A stretch of DNA of 64,000 nt from Miscanthus floridulus (Eukaryota > Streptophyta > Magnoliopsida > Poales > Poaceae), in assembly GCF_019320115.1 (NCBI RefSeq), contig NC_089591.1, positions 56,048,078 through 56,112,077 on the forward strand, in the 5' to 3' direction. The notes beneath the pieces are model-generated. The model ran no database searches and was not told the DNA's origin. It worked only from the letters and a program-made list of their open reading frames with translations. Below, piece by piece: positions 21,926-33,316 of this stretch. The position numbers and the translations under genes are program-made. How positions within the stretch are numbered: the stretch's first letter is position 1; the number at the start of each line of letters is the position of its first letter.

Positions 21926-23345
21926 TTTCGGTGTCGTATTGGTCTCAAAATTATTTTTAGGCTTGCACGTGACACAGGTGAAGGAAACACCAAGTTTTGG
22001 ATTTTCCGAAGATGGTTTGCTACTCTCTGAGGTTTAATTGAATTTCCACGTGACGACATCGATTAATTATTGGTTGAACTAAGTCTACCCACGAAAAGAT
22101 TCAGAATGGTGCCAAACTTTTACACAGGCTTTAATATGCCCTAGGGATAAGAATTTTGTGAAGGTCGATGAAAAATTCTATTGGGTCCAAGATGTAATTC
22201 ACCCTCTTTTGTCCCATTCAGCACAAAGAAAAATATATTAATAAAAAATGATCAGAAAAACCTCAAATCTTGTTTGGGGCCTTAATTTTGATATACATGC
22301 TTGCCAAAAAAATTCAAGATATTTTGACATAGGCGGAGTATACATTCTTTACAGAGGTACGTGAGCCCTTTCATCGAACCTTGACTATACACATAGGTTA
22401 TCAAGGTTTATGTGGTTCGTACGCATTCCGATGTCATATTGGTCTCAAACTTTTTCTTAGGCTTGCACGTGCCACGTGTGAAGGAAACACCTAGTTTGAG
22501 ATTTTTTTGAGATGGTTTGCTACTTTCTGAGGTTTAATTGCATTTCCGCACGACGACACCGTTTAATTATAGGTTGAACTAAGTCTACCCACAGAAAGAT
22601 CCGGAATGGTGCCAAACTTTTACATAGGCTCTAATGTGTCCTAGGGATAATAATTTTGTGGAGATCGATGAAAAAATCTATTGGGTCTAAGATGAAATTC
22701 ACCCTCTTTTGTCCTATTCAACATATAAAAAATATAATAAATAAAAAAACTGATCAGAAAAACCTTAGATCCAGTGTGGGGTCTTAATTTTGGTGTACAT
22801 GTTTGCCAAAAAAATTTCAAGCCATTTTGACATAGGCGGAGTATACATGTTTCACAGATTTACATGAGCCCTTTCATCGAACAATGACTATACACATAGG
22901 TTATGAAGGTTTCTGTGGTTCATATGCATTTCGGTGTCGTATTGGTCTCAAACTTTTTCTTAGGCTTGCACGTGCCACGTGTGAAGGAAACACCTAGTTT
23001 GGGATTTTTCAAAGATGGTTTGCTACTTTCTGAAGTTTAATTGAATTTCCGCGCGACGACACCGATTAATTATAGGTTGAACTGATTCTACCCGTGAAAA
23101 AATCCAAAATGGTGCCAAACTTTTACATAGGCTCTAATGTGCCATAGGGATAAGAATTTTGTGGAGGTCGATGAAAAAATCTCTTAGGTCCAAGATGAAA
23201 TTCACCCTCTTTTATCTCATTCAGCACACAGAAAATATAATAAATAAAAAACTAATCAGAAAAACCTAAGATCCTGTGTGGGGTCTTAATTTGGGTCTAC
23301 ATGCTTGCCAAAAAAAATTCAAGTCATTTTGATATAGGAATACAC
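21926..23345 (+). repeat. Tandem repeat of about 500 bp, 2.8 copies
   Basis: Units start near 21926, 22434 and 22928. Each begins with TCGGTGTCGTATTGGTCTC and contains GGCTTGCACGTG, GAAGGAAACACC, GTTTAATTG and a CATAGGCGGAGTATACAT segment. The third unit is truncated before the next palindrome cluster. No protein is encoded. It fills the interval between gene X and the inverted tRNA-like modules. Confidence 0.85.
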
Positions 23346-23395
23346 ATGCTTCTATTTATTTAGTATATAAAAGAAAATTTTTAATATATATAAAT

Positions 23396-23491
23396 ATCAC
23401 TATCGATTTAAAAAAACCATCAATGATGAGATGACACCGACAGTGATGTTGGTTATCACTGTCAGTTTATTTTGAAAACCGACAGTGATAT
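23396..23491. repeat. Internal CACTG palindrome cluster 3
   Basis: Copies of ATCACTATCGATTTAAA, CACTGTCAGTTTATTTTG and AAACCGACAGTGATAT match the subterminal consensus. It lies between the 500-bp tandem repeat and the first inverted tRNA-like module. Confidence 0.7.
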
Positions 23492-23510
23492 ATAAAAAAT
23501 TAAAAAAATT

Positions 23511-23980
23511 GTGCCAGCCCTCGGGTTCGAGCTCGGGTCTCGAGCTGCAGAGTTCTGAGACTTAACCGCTGCGCTAGAATAGGATATGTGCCAAGTCTAA
23601 TTTTTTTTACCTTTAGACCGCTTAATAAATTGTAAAATTAAACCAAAAAATTGGGTCATCTAGGATTCGAACATTGGTCTCGCGGACTAAGTTACGGGGT
23701 CTTAACCATTGAGTCAGTCAGAGGTATTCGAATGAAATAGAAAAGATAACGTACTTAGGCCGTAACCTCTACATCGCAATCACTGCCGGTTTAAAGAATG
23801 GCCCGGCAGTGATATTTCTTCATTACTATCGGTTTAGACATACAACTGGCTGTGATGAATCATTTTCCAAAGTCATTTAATAATTTATAAAATTAAACCA
23901 AAAAATTTGTGCCGCTTGGGACTCGAACACGGGCCTCGGGGGCTAAGCTGTGGGGTCTTAATCGTTGAGCCAGTCGAAGG
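23511..23980 (-). repeat. Three inverted tRNA-like modules interleaved with palindromes
   Basis: On the minus strand, modules at about 23590-23511, 23724-23652 and 23980-23909 read through an A-box-like segment (GCGCAGCGGTTAAG, GACTCAATGGTTAAGACC, GGCTCAACGATTAAGACC), a B-box-like segment (GAGCTCGAACCC, TGTTCGAATCC, TGTTCGAGTCC), then a T run. They are related to the three direct modules at 18966-19360. A palindrome pair (about 23780-23852) lies between the second and third. They do not fold into intact tRNAs by eye. Confidence 0.6.
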
Positions 23981-24035
23981 AATTTGAAAGAAAAGGAAAA
24001 GTTATCCTACTTAACCCCTAACTGGTACACCCCTA

Positions 24036-24129
24036 TCACTGCCAGTTTGAGGAATGGCCCGGTAGTGATGTTTCATCATCACTGTCGGTTTATGATTAGA
24101 ACCGGTAGTGATGAACTATTGGTATAAAA
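24036..24129 (+). promoter_or_regulatory. Palindrome cluster 4 plus TATA box of accessory gene Y
   Basis: CACTGCCAGTTTGAG with GGCCCGGTAGTGATG and CACTGTCGGTTTATG with AACCGGTAGTGATG form two hairpins. TATAAAA at 24123-24129 begins about 8 bases after the last one. The same plan (palindromes then TATA) precedes gene X. Confidence 0.65.
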
Positions 24130-24149
24130 GCAAGGCATGGGTTGAAATT

Positions 24150-25838
24150 TTCCAAATTTATTTCAACCCCGCTCCAACCCCTATCTCCGCGTCGTCGGAG
24201 CACTACCCTGCACCGCCCGGCACCACCGTTCCCCGTGCACCTGTCCACCGCCCCTGCGTCGTCATTCCTAGCCCCGCACTCCTCTTCTTCAACGCCGATG
24301 CCCGTGCACCGCTCCACGCCGGAGCACCGCACCGTTCATGCCCTCGTTCCTTGTCCATGACGCCGGCTGTGCTCCTCCTCCTCCAGGACCGCACTCCCAT
24401 CGCCAAGGCCTTTAGGAGCGCGCGGACAGCTGCTTTCCCACCCCCACGGTGAGTGCGTGGCTCACTGCCCGCTATGTGTTTGAGGAAATGCCCCACGGTG
24501 CGTGCAAGGGCCCTAGTTAATTGCATTCACTCCTGACTCAGAGTTACTTTTTTTTAGGAAAACAGGAGGGTGTAGGCCCCTACTATGCTTTTTATTATAA
24601 GACTCAAAGTTACTTGAATAGATGTTCCTGAGCCCTGACCTATGGTTTTTATTGAAAAACTGTGAATCATGACCCTTGTTTTCCATAGAAAAGCTGTAAA
24701 TTAGTAGAGGTGTTGCTGCTTACTTGATTTAGTATGCATAGTTTATATGGAGATGTGGATATATCAGAATCCATGGTTCAAAGTTTTTTGGGAACAAAAG
24801 GACCATTATCAGAGGAAAAGTTATTTCTTTCCAATAGTTTTTAGCAAGTAAGCAGCCGGCCTAATTCTGGTGCATGTATATTTATGATTTATGATTTATT
24901 AGGTTGTTGTCTTCCTAGTAGCAACCGATTCCTATTCGATTGAGTTACAGGCTGCTTGGCTAAATTATAAGACTTAGTTTGCTTTTGCAAACCTACAAGC
25001 ACACATGTACATGCAGCTTGGCCAAATTATATCATATATGCTTCTACTTGTTTGGTGTGTGTAATCTAAACATTTGAACAGAGTATAAATTCTTATTTAT
25101 CGAGATGCACTGAATATGTCTCACACATCATCTAGCACAATAAGTTCAGACAAGTGCTTGCTAAATCTCTCCGACTAATAAGGTCATAGCTGGCTAAGCT
25201 TTTTAGTACAAGTGATCCATGGAGAGAATACAAAGCTTCAAAATGACACATAGCTTCAAAATGGGATTTTCTTTAAATTAATTCACTATGAAATGAGATT
25301 GACTGTTGCGGCACATCGTGTGTTTTTGTTCAAGGTCAACTATACCAAAAATCGGTAGGTGTGTAAATCCTACCTGTTCTGTGTGCTATATAACCATGGC
25401 TATCAAAATCCTAGCTGTATGTGAACTTAATATTCTGATACATCATGTTTGAATGACAACCTAATTTACTTAAATGTATAGGCAACCATGGCATGGTATG
25501 TAGTGCATGTTGGTCACATGCTTGGGATTTATCGAACCTGGGAAAATTACTATGCTCAAGTCAATCGCTACCCTAGTAATTTGCACAAAAAATACAACAC
25601 AGAAGCTGAAGCTTTGAGGGCCTACTATAGTCATCCGGCCTATCTTGCAAACCATAGGTAACTAGCCTACTATGGTCCAATGAATGCAAACCATGGCCAT
25701 CCACTAGCACTGGAGATAGAAGAGAAGCCATCCGCCGGAGATGTGAAGATTAGGAGAATTGCTCCTTGGTCTTGGAAAGATGTCATGCTTTTATTTATGG
25801 CTATGGTCATTGTTTTTCTTATTTGGAAGTTGATGTAG
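24150..25838 (+). pseudogene. CACTA accessory gene Y: RNase H1 N-terminal domain with a C-terminal membrane segment
   Basis: Transcription is inferred from the TATA box at 24123. A non-coding first exon ends at the donor ACG|GTGAGTG (24448). A 1.03-kb intron ends TGTATAG at 25481, and six bases later ACCATGGC gives a good start at 25488. Residues 3-47 (WYVVHVGHMLGIYRTWEN to EAEALRAYY) match the RNase H1 N-terminal hybrid-binding (viroplasmin-like) domain: W-Y, G, GIY-TW, Q-V, then the E-A helix. Codon 58 is TAA (25659-25661). The frame then stays open to TAG at 25836-25838 and ends in a hydrophobic segment, LLFMAMVIVFLIWKLM, so the ancestral product was about 116 residues with a tail anchor. 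No RNase H catalytic domain is present. Confidence 0.7.
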
Positions 25839-26016
25839 GCTTAGATTCATAGAACAGTAGGTGGACTTTGTTGTATGTGGTCAATCAAACAATGAATTTG
25901 TTCTAGGTGAACATATGCTATTATTTGACTTTGTTGTATGTGGACTTATTATTAGACTTTGCATTAAACATATTATATATATATAATATGAACATATGCT
26001 ATTAGTAGTTGTCCGC
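25839..26016 (+). other. 3' UTR of gene Y and upstream intron of the next gene
   Basis: AT-rich, with a short direct repeat (GGACTTTGTTGTATGTGG near 25863 and GACTTTGTTGTATGTGG near 25927) and a TATATATATA run. It ends in TTGTCCGCAG at 26018, a plausible splice acceptor for the TNPA-like gene. Confidence 0.4.
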
Positions 26017-26018
26017 AG

Positions 26019-26509
26019 CCAAAACTAACCACAATCGTGTCACAGCCATGACTTGTCGTCGCCTGTTACCCCATCGCCAAAGAATATATCAGCAACAAGA
26101 AGCGGTTGATATCGCTGGGATGGGAGAGCCACATGATCCGATAAACGATAACGGTGTCAATCAGGACGGTGAGAACGAGCAGCCATGGACCTCGTTTGGC
26201 CTACTCGATCTGGGTCAAAATGACCAAGATGGCCATGTAACTTTGGTATCATGTGACTATGTAGCCACATATGCTAATCAATTGAGAGGGTTATAGCTTA
26301 CTTGGTGTCTCTAGTAGGAGCCTCTGCTGGCCGAGGAGGCAGAGGGTTTGGGTAGCAGGAAGGCCAGATCCAAACGAGGCGTGTCAAAGATTCCTGTTGG
26401 TAGGAATGCACACTGGCACATCACTGAGTTCGATGAATTCGGGGATCCACTCTCATCGCCAATAGCTTTGACCAAATACAAGACTATCCTTTGGTTACTT
26501 GTAAGGGAC
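26019..26509 (+). pseudogene. CACTA second gene (En/Spm TNPA-like), 5' part
   Basis: An acidic, Gln-rich stretch (about 26039-26296) is followed by two stops and then an open segment, RKARSKRGVSKIPVGRNAHW to ALTKYKTILWLLVRD. This matches the entry to the plant transposase domain of Ptta/En/Spm type. The last codon, GAC, ends exactly at 26509. Gypsy B was inserted here, and the same frame continues at 40043 after the second copy of the duplication. In En/Spm relatives the equivalent protein binds subterminal repeats. Confidence 0.75.
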
Positions 26510-26914
26510 TATCGGTGCAGGACCCACAGGATACCCCGCAAGGAAGGGAGAAGAACTAGCCTGACTCGGATTCTTACCCTATAATCTTAGTAGTAGTATT
26601 ATTCTGTAATCCTACTAGGAATTTTCATTAGAAACCGACTAGGACTTTGGCCTCCTAACTATATAAAGGAGGGTAGGGCTCCTTAGATCGGGAGTTGAGA
26701 GATGACAATTGTACGACACAACACTTTACAATCAATCCAACGCAAAGGCTAACGTCGACTGGATGTAGGGCTATTACTCGATCTACGATCGAGGGCCCGA
26801 ACCAGGATAAATCGATTGTCTCTTGCGTTAACCGTCGAGTTCTGCATACGCTGAAGCCCAAACATACTGCCCTGGGTACCCCCATGGTAGGCTATCGGTG
26901 GTCAAACATCGACA
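26510..26914 (+). repeat. Gypsy B 5' LTR
   Basis: Begins TATCGGTGCAGGACCC (a decayed TG start, since the 3' copy reads TGTCAGTG) and ends AACATCGACA. A TATA box, ACTATATAAAGGAGGG, lies at about 26659-26674. Confidence 0.92.
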
Positions 26915-26916
26915 GC

Positions 26917-26935
26917 TGCCGCGCCAGGTAGGGGC
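26917..26935 (+). other. Gypsy B primer-binding site
   Basis: TGCCGCGCCAGGTAGGGGC follows the LTR by two bases and shares CGCGCCAGGTAGGGGC with the gypsy A site, so both elements probably use the same tRNA primer. Confidence 0.7.
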
Positions 26936-28929
26936 TTTCGGTGACTTTGCATCCGAGAACTCGATGGACCTCGACAACATGATCTTCTCGAAGGGATCGA
27001 CCTTCATCTTCGGTTCATGGATCTGCAAGGCAGGCGACGATGGCAAGCTCCAAGGCCATCCCGTCGAAGATTCAGATCATCATTAAGACTATTCTATTTC
27101 GACGATAACAATAGATCAGCTTGCTGGAAGATTCGCGTAGCTCGTAATGTCCAATCCAACTCGGATTCCATGACTTCACGCATCCGATTCAAACTCAAGT
27201 TCTGCTTCCGAGATGAAGTCTTGTCCGAGTTCTTTTTTGACAAAGCTCCGAAACATGACGTCAACCTATCAAGAATACTACTTGTAGTACACTTAGAATA
27301 CTTTAAAGAAGTTGGGTCCTCTTTCGTTCAGACTCCACAACGTGGCAACATCCTATCAGACATGGCGTGAAGGATCCACCTATCCTGTGCTTAGAATGCC
27401 ACTAAAAGAAGCCTAGGAAGGTCTCGTTTTAACCATAACATCTCAAGACTGCATCGTTCACTGGCTAGGCACCGTTCTTGAGGATGAAGGCACCCAACTA
27501 GTCGATGATACGACAACAACAACTCTACCATACCAAGAAGGAGATTCGATCTATGACCTCGAAAACTCTACTGAAGTTATCAACAGCTCTGGCAGTACGG
27601 AAATCAACGACGATGACAGAACAACTCACACTAGAGAAGTATTCATGATTCACCGTCCTCGATCACCATTGATCCCCCCGGAAGTACCCAATGTGAGGTC
27701 TTCAGATGAGTCCGAATTCAACATATCACCATTTATCTAGGGGCATGATGGTGAGACTGAGAGTCAGAGGCAAGCAAGAGAAAGAAAGAACAAATTGAAA
27801 CAAAGATGTCAATGTCGTGCTAAACAGTGAAAGGACACTTGGATCAAATATGAATTAGATCTAGCCGAGTACAATAAAAGGAAATCAGAACGAGAGGTCG
27901 AAGAAGGACGAGTAGCAAATACACCCTACGATAAGATGCGAGAAGCACTAGAAGAACTCAGGGCGACCTCATATCCCAATGAAAAACAAGAATGGCTCTG
28001 AGACTTTCTTCGATCAACAGTCTTTAGGACAAACGACGGAAGGGCAACATCTCATGAACAGGAAGATCAAAATCAAAGGAAGTCCGCTTTTGAAAGACTT
28101 GGACCAAGTGGAAGTCACAATGGAGAGAGCCGAAGAAATCACAGTCAAAACAACCGAGTCGAGCAACCAAGAAAGGCTAGAAGCAGAGCACCTACTCGGA
28201 CAGCCACACAAAACTACTCTTACCAAGACGATAGTTGGCAAGAAGAGGGCACAGAATTAGAATATACAGAAGCCAGAATGCACGATAGATTCCCCTATTG
28301 TGCAAATAGACTTGCTTCAATACGACTACCTCATAAGTTCAAACCGTCCAACCACTCCAAGTACGATGGCAAGACCAAACCAAAGCAATGGCTCAGGATT
28401 TACTCACAATCAATTGAATTAGCCAGAGGAGACGATGACATCAAAACCTTGTTCTTTCCCATGGCCCTAGAAACCATGCCGCTTCAATGGTTTGACAAAT
28501 TGAATCCAGGATCAATTAGAAATTGGGAAGACTTGCAAAGAGCTTTCTGTGAAAATTTCACAGGAATTATTACACATCCAATCACCCACGTAGAATTAAA
28601 AGGACTCAAGAAGAAAGGAAGTGAAAGTCTCAGAAATTACTATCGACAATTTGGCGAACTACGAGCTTAAGTACATGACATCACACAACGAGAAGTAATC
28701 GAAGCTTTCTCTCATGGAATCATGGCTAGGTGGCAATTTCAAGATTTCTACAAAGAAAACCCCAGAAATAATGAAGAATTTAGATGGACAGTGGAAAAAA
28801 TGATTACCACAGAGGAAAAAAATGAGAGAAAGATTCCCAGATAGAAACAATAGAGACAACCTAGACTGGTAAAATCCTTGAAGCAACAGACATCAGGAGA
28901 GAAAGCGAGGTCCAGACAACACAGTAGCA
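26936..28929 (+). pseudogene. Gypsy B gag
   Basis: The first part (to about 27900) is broken by stops in every frame but holds gag-leader-like sequence. From about 27900 a mostly open frame leads to the retrotransposon gag core at 28278-28670, with KFKPSNHSKYDGKTKP, MALETMPLQWFDKLNPGSI and WEDLQRAFCENF. This is the capsid-like part that packages the RNA. A TAA at 28668 ends this frame. The remainder to 28929 is degraded gag. Confidence 0.75.
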
Positions 28930-29961
28930 ATGGCTGACAAATCAAAGAAATTTACCAAGCTCAGAAGATATGATGACATTGAGAACATACGTTGCCCCTT
29001 ACACCCCAACGGAAAGCACACCATTGGAAATTGCTACACCTTCAATGAAAGATACACTAGAAAAGATATCAAGGGAAACAATAAAGAAGACAATCAGAAA
29101 AAAGAAGGAGACAACCATGAAGACAAGGAATTCCAAAAATCCAGAGGGAGAGTGACAGTAATCTTTGCTGGGGTTCCAGACTCCAGAAGCAAATATCAAG
29201 AAAAACTAGCATTACGAACCATCATGGCAGCAGAACCTGCTACATCAAAATATCTCAACTGGTCAGAGTATCCAATCCAATTTTCAAGAGAAGACCAATG
29301 GACCAGCGTAGGAAACACAGGCCATTACCCATTGGTTCTAGATTCAACCATTGCCGGTATGACTGTTATGAAAGTACTAATCGACGGAGGAGCCGAACTC
29401 AACATCATTTTTTCAGAAACTCTAAGGAAGATTAGACTACAACTCGTTGGGATGATCAAACCAATAAGCACACCTTTTTATGGCATAGTACCTGGCAAGG
29501 CAGCAATGCTACTTGGACAAATCACTCTACCGGTTACCTTTGGAACCCCCTCAAACTACCGTACAGAGTTCATCAAGTTTGAAGTCACAGATTTTGATTC
29601 ATCATATCACATGATCCTCGGGCGCCCAGCATTAGCAAAATTCGTGGCAATACCGCATTATCCGTACCTATTGCTTAAGATGCCAGGGCCTAATGGTGTA
29701 CTTTCTCTTCGGAGTGATTTAAAGCACGCATTTGACTATGACGTACAGGCAATCCAAATTGCAGCAAAGGCACAGGCAAATGATGGAAGAAAAGAAATAG
29801 CCACTATCGCCGCAGAAATAAGCCAAGAAGAACTAGAGATACCGGCTAAAAGACCAAGCATCCTATCACCACCAAAAGAAGCTGACGTCAAGCAAATCGA
29901 CCTAGGCACCGGTGATCCCTCAAAAACAGCAACCATCAGTGCCCACCTATCAGCAAAATAG
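28930..29961 (+). pseudogene. Gypsy B gag C-terminus and protease
   Basis: A 343-codon open frame. Near its start CPLHPNGKHTIGNC is a zinc-knuckle-like remnant. After a Lys/Glu-rich linker comes the aspartic protease, with VLIDGGAELNII at about 29374-29409 as the active-site loop (the DGG form usual in this lineage) and MILGRPALAKF further on. The frame ends in TAG just before the reverse transcriptase leader. Confidence 0.82.
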
Positions 29962-31856
29962 GAACTCGCGCTCACCAACTTTCTTTGGGACAACAAGGAT
30001 ATCTTCGCTTGGAAGCCGGCTAACATGCTAGGGGTCCCAAGAGAGTTGGCTGAGCACGAAATTGATGTCAACGAAGGCTCCAAGCCTGTGAAGCAATGAC
30101 TCCAATGATTCTCTCCTGACAAGAAGGCAACAATTAAAAAGGAAATTACAAAACTAATGGCAGCTGGATTCATCAGGGAAATTCTTCATCCAGATTGGCT
30201 AGCAAATCCAGTTCTAGTACAGAAAAAGAACATGGACGAGTGGCGCATGTGTGTTGACTACACAGATCTCAACAAACACTACCCAAAGGATCCATTTGGG
30301 CTACCACGCATTGATCAGATAGTTGATTCAACAGCAGGATCTGCCCTATTATCCTTTCTTGATTGCTATTCTGGATATCACCAGATCGCATTAAAAGAAT
30401 AGGACCAAAGCAAGACATCTTTCATCACTCCGTTCGGTGCCTACTGCTATAGGACCATGTCGTTTGGACTTAAGAATGCTGGAGCCACTTACCAAAGAGC
30501 CATCCAAACATGCCTTGGTGATCAGATCGGTGAAAACATAGAAGCATACATGGATGACATGGTTGTAAAAACAAAGGACTCGGATACACTAATTGAAGAC
30601 TTAAAACAAACCTTCAAGAATCTAAAAAGGTGGAGGTGGAAATTGAACCCAAACAAGTGTGTATTCGGAGTTCCTTCAAGACAACTACTCGGATTCTTGG
30701 TCAGTCATCGCAGAATCGAAGCAAGCGCCAAGCAAATTCAAGCCATAACAGAGATGGGCCCTCCTCGAAGCGTCAACGATGTACGAAAACTAACAGGCTA
30801 CATGGTGGCACTCAATCGTTTCATTTCAAGACTCAGCAAAAAAAGGATTACCTTTCTTTAAACTACTAAAGAAGACAGACAAGTTCGAGTGGACGGAAGA
30901 AGCCAATGAAGCTTTCAAGAAACTTAAGGCATACCTCACATCCTCACCAGTCCTCACACCTCCAAAGAAAGACGAAGACATGATGCTATACATTGCGGTA
31001 ACTTCTACTGTAGTTAGCACGGCGATAGTAGTGGAAAGAGAAGAAGAAGGGCGCGTGTATAAAGTACAACGCCTAGTATACTACATCAGCAAAGTACTGT
31101 CAGAATCAAAAATCCGGTACCCGCATGTGCAAAAACTACTCCACGCCCTACTGATCACTTCACGCAAGCTTCGTCACTATTTTGAAAGCCACAAGATTAC
31201 CGTAGTGACAGATTTCCCACTAGGAGACATCTTACACAACAAAGACACAACAGGACGGATATCCAAGTGGGCGGTTGAACTTGGTGCTCTCAACATCGAT
31301 TTCACCCGCGGAAAGCAATTAAATCTCAAGCCCTTGCTGATTTTGTTGCCGAATGGACAGAAATTCAACAACCCATGTCAAGCACCATCCTTGATCATTG
31401 GAAGATGTACTTTGATGGATCACTCAAGCTAGGCGGAGCCGGTGCAGGCGTCCTCCTAATTTCTCTAGACGAAAAACAACTAAAGTATGTCCTTCAGATA
31501 TTATGGCAAGCTACCAACAATGAAGCAGAATACGAAGCTCTCATACACGGGCTAAGAGTGGCTATTACCCTCGGAATCAAGCGATTACTCGTATACGGCG
31601 ATTCAGCAGTAGTCATCAACCAAGTCAACAAAGATTGGGATTGCACCAAAGAAAACAAGGGTGCTTACTGTGCTGAAATCTGAAAACTTGAAAAACATTT
31701 CCAAGGATTAGAAATTCTACATGTCCTGTGGGATTCTAACAGTACAGCAGATGTCCTTGCCAAGCTTGGATCAGATAGGGCAGAGGTCCCACCTAGTGTT
31801 TTCATAGAGGAGTTATTAGCCCCCTCTATCAAACAACCAGTAAAATAACCCCTCAA
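29962..31856 (+). pseudogene. Gypsy B reverse transcriptase and two RNase H domains
   Basis: Reverse transcriptase covers about 30000-30860, with WRMCVDYTDLNK, FLDCYSGYHQIALKE and YMDD at 30547-30558. Stops interrupt it near 30098, 30106 and 30400. A frameshift near 30840 leads to the gypsy-type RNase H (30980-31370), ending in a normal-looking HYFESHKITVVTDFP region. A further shift brings the archaeal-type RNase H (MYFDGSLKLGGAGAGV at 31405 to about 31780). The paired RNase H domains place the element in the Tat lineage. Confidence 0.88.
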
Positions 31857-31959
31857 ATCTCAGCAAAAGGCACCTAGATCTTGGTAATCACCACTTCATG
31901 GACCCAGGTTCTTATTGATTACATCAAAGAGAATAAGTTACTAGTGGAAAAACAGGAAG

Positions 31960-33137
31960 CCACATGAGTCGTTCGCAGAAGCAAGAATTATGTCCTAGTA
32001 GGAGATAAGCTATATAGAAGAGCCGCATCATCAAGAGTACTCCTAAAATGCGTCTCATTTGAAGAAGGCAAACAAATCCTAGATGAAATACACTCAGGTT
32101 GTTGTGGAAATCATGCCGCTTTAAGAACACTAGTCGGCAAAGCATTTCGCATTGGTTTCTACTGGCCAACCGCTTTGAAAGACACAGAAGAACTCGTCAA
32201 AAGATGCAAAAGTTGTCAGATGTTCGCAAGACAGGCTCATGTGCCAGCCCACAACCTCATCTGCATCCCACCCGCTTGGCCTTTCTCCTGCTGGGGGCTA
32301 GATCAAGTAGGACCTCTCAAGAAAGCAAAGGGCGGTTTCGAGTACATTTTTGTAGCAATTGACAAGTTCACCAAGTGGATTGAATACAAACCACTTGCAA
32401 AATTCAGCGCAGCCAAAGCAGTCGAGTTCATCCAAGACATTATGCACCGCTTCGGCATGCCCAATTGAATCATCACAGACTTGGGTTCTCCCTTCACAGC
32501 TATAGAATTCAAAAGTTGGGCATAGGATTATAGCTTCAGCATTGATTACGCATCAGTCGCACATCTAGAAGCCAACGAACATCTAGAAAGGGCTAATGGA
32601 CTCATACTAGCTGGATTGAAACCAAGACTGTATGAAGAACTAGTAGACTATGGATTAAAATGGATTGAAGAATTACCAAAGGTTGTATGGGGGCTACGGA
32701 CTCAAATAAGCAGAGCCACCGGATACTCACCTTTCTTCCTAGTGTATGGATCAGAAGCCATACTACCCGTAGACTTGATTTGGATGTCACCAAGGATAGA
32801 GCAATACGACGAAGGAGAAGTAGAACACACAAGAAGATTAGAACTCGACAGTATAGAAGAAGTTAGAGTAAACGCTACCCTACAATCAGCAAGATACCTC
32901 CAAGGACTAAGGTGCCACTACAACAAGAATACCCAGTCTCAATCATTATAAGTCGGAGACCTAGTACTAAGAAGAATACAAAAAACCGACGGACGCCACA
33001 AACTACTTAGTCCATGGGAAGGTCCTTTTATAGTCACAAAAGTCATCGGACCAAGCACATACAAGCTCATAACTGAATACAAAAAAGAAGTCAATAATAC
33101 ATGGCACATCAGTCAGCTACAAAGATTCTACGCATAA
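31960..33137 (+). pseudogene. Gypsy B integrase
   Basis: The HHCC zinc-binding region (HSGCCGNH ... CKSCQMF) lies at about 32092-32225. The catalytic core follows, with the first Asp in LDQVGP (about 32300), the second in TDLGSPF (about 32478) and the Glu in the HLEANEHLERANG region (about 32570-32600). The C-terminal VGDLVLRR ... SPWEGPFIV ... TWHISQLQRFYA runs to TAA at 33137. A TGA at 32466, a TAG at 32524 and a TAA at 32949 break it. This is the domain gypsy A lacks. Confidence 0.88.
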
Positions 33138-33316
33138 AAACAACTCAAGGGAAAATATGTATACAAGACACAAGAGATCAACGTTCATGATCAACAAAGA
33201 TAACGCTCACCAAAAACATATGTATCATTGTAACACATCAATATTCATGATCAATAAAGATGATTCTCTCTTGACAAACATATGTCTCATGGCTCTCTCC
33301 GAGTTGTTTCTTAAAT

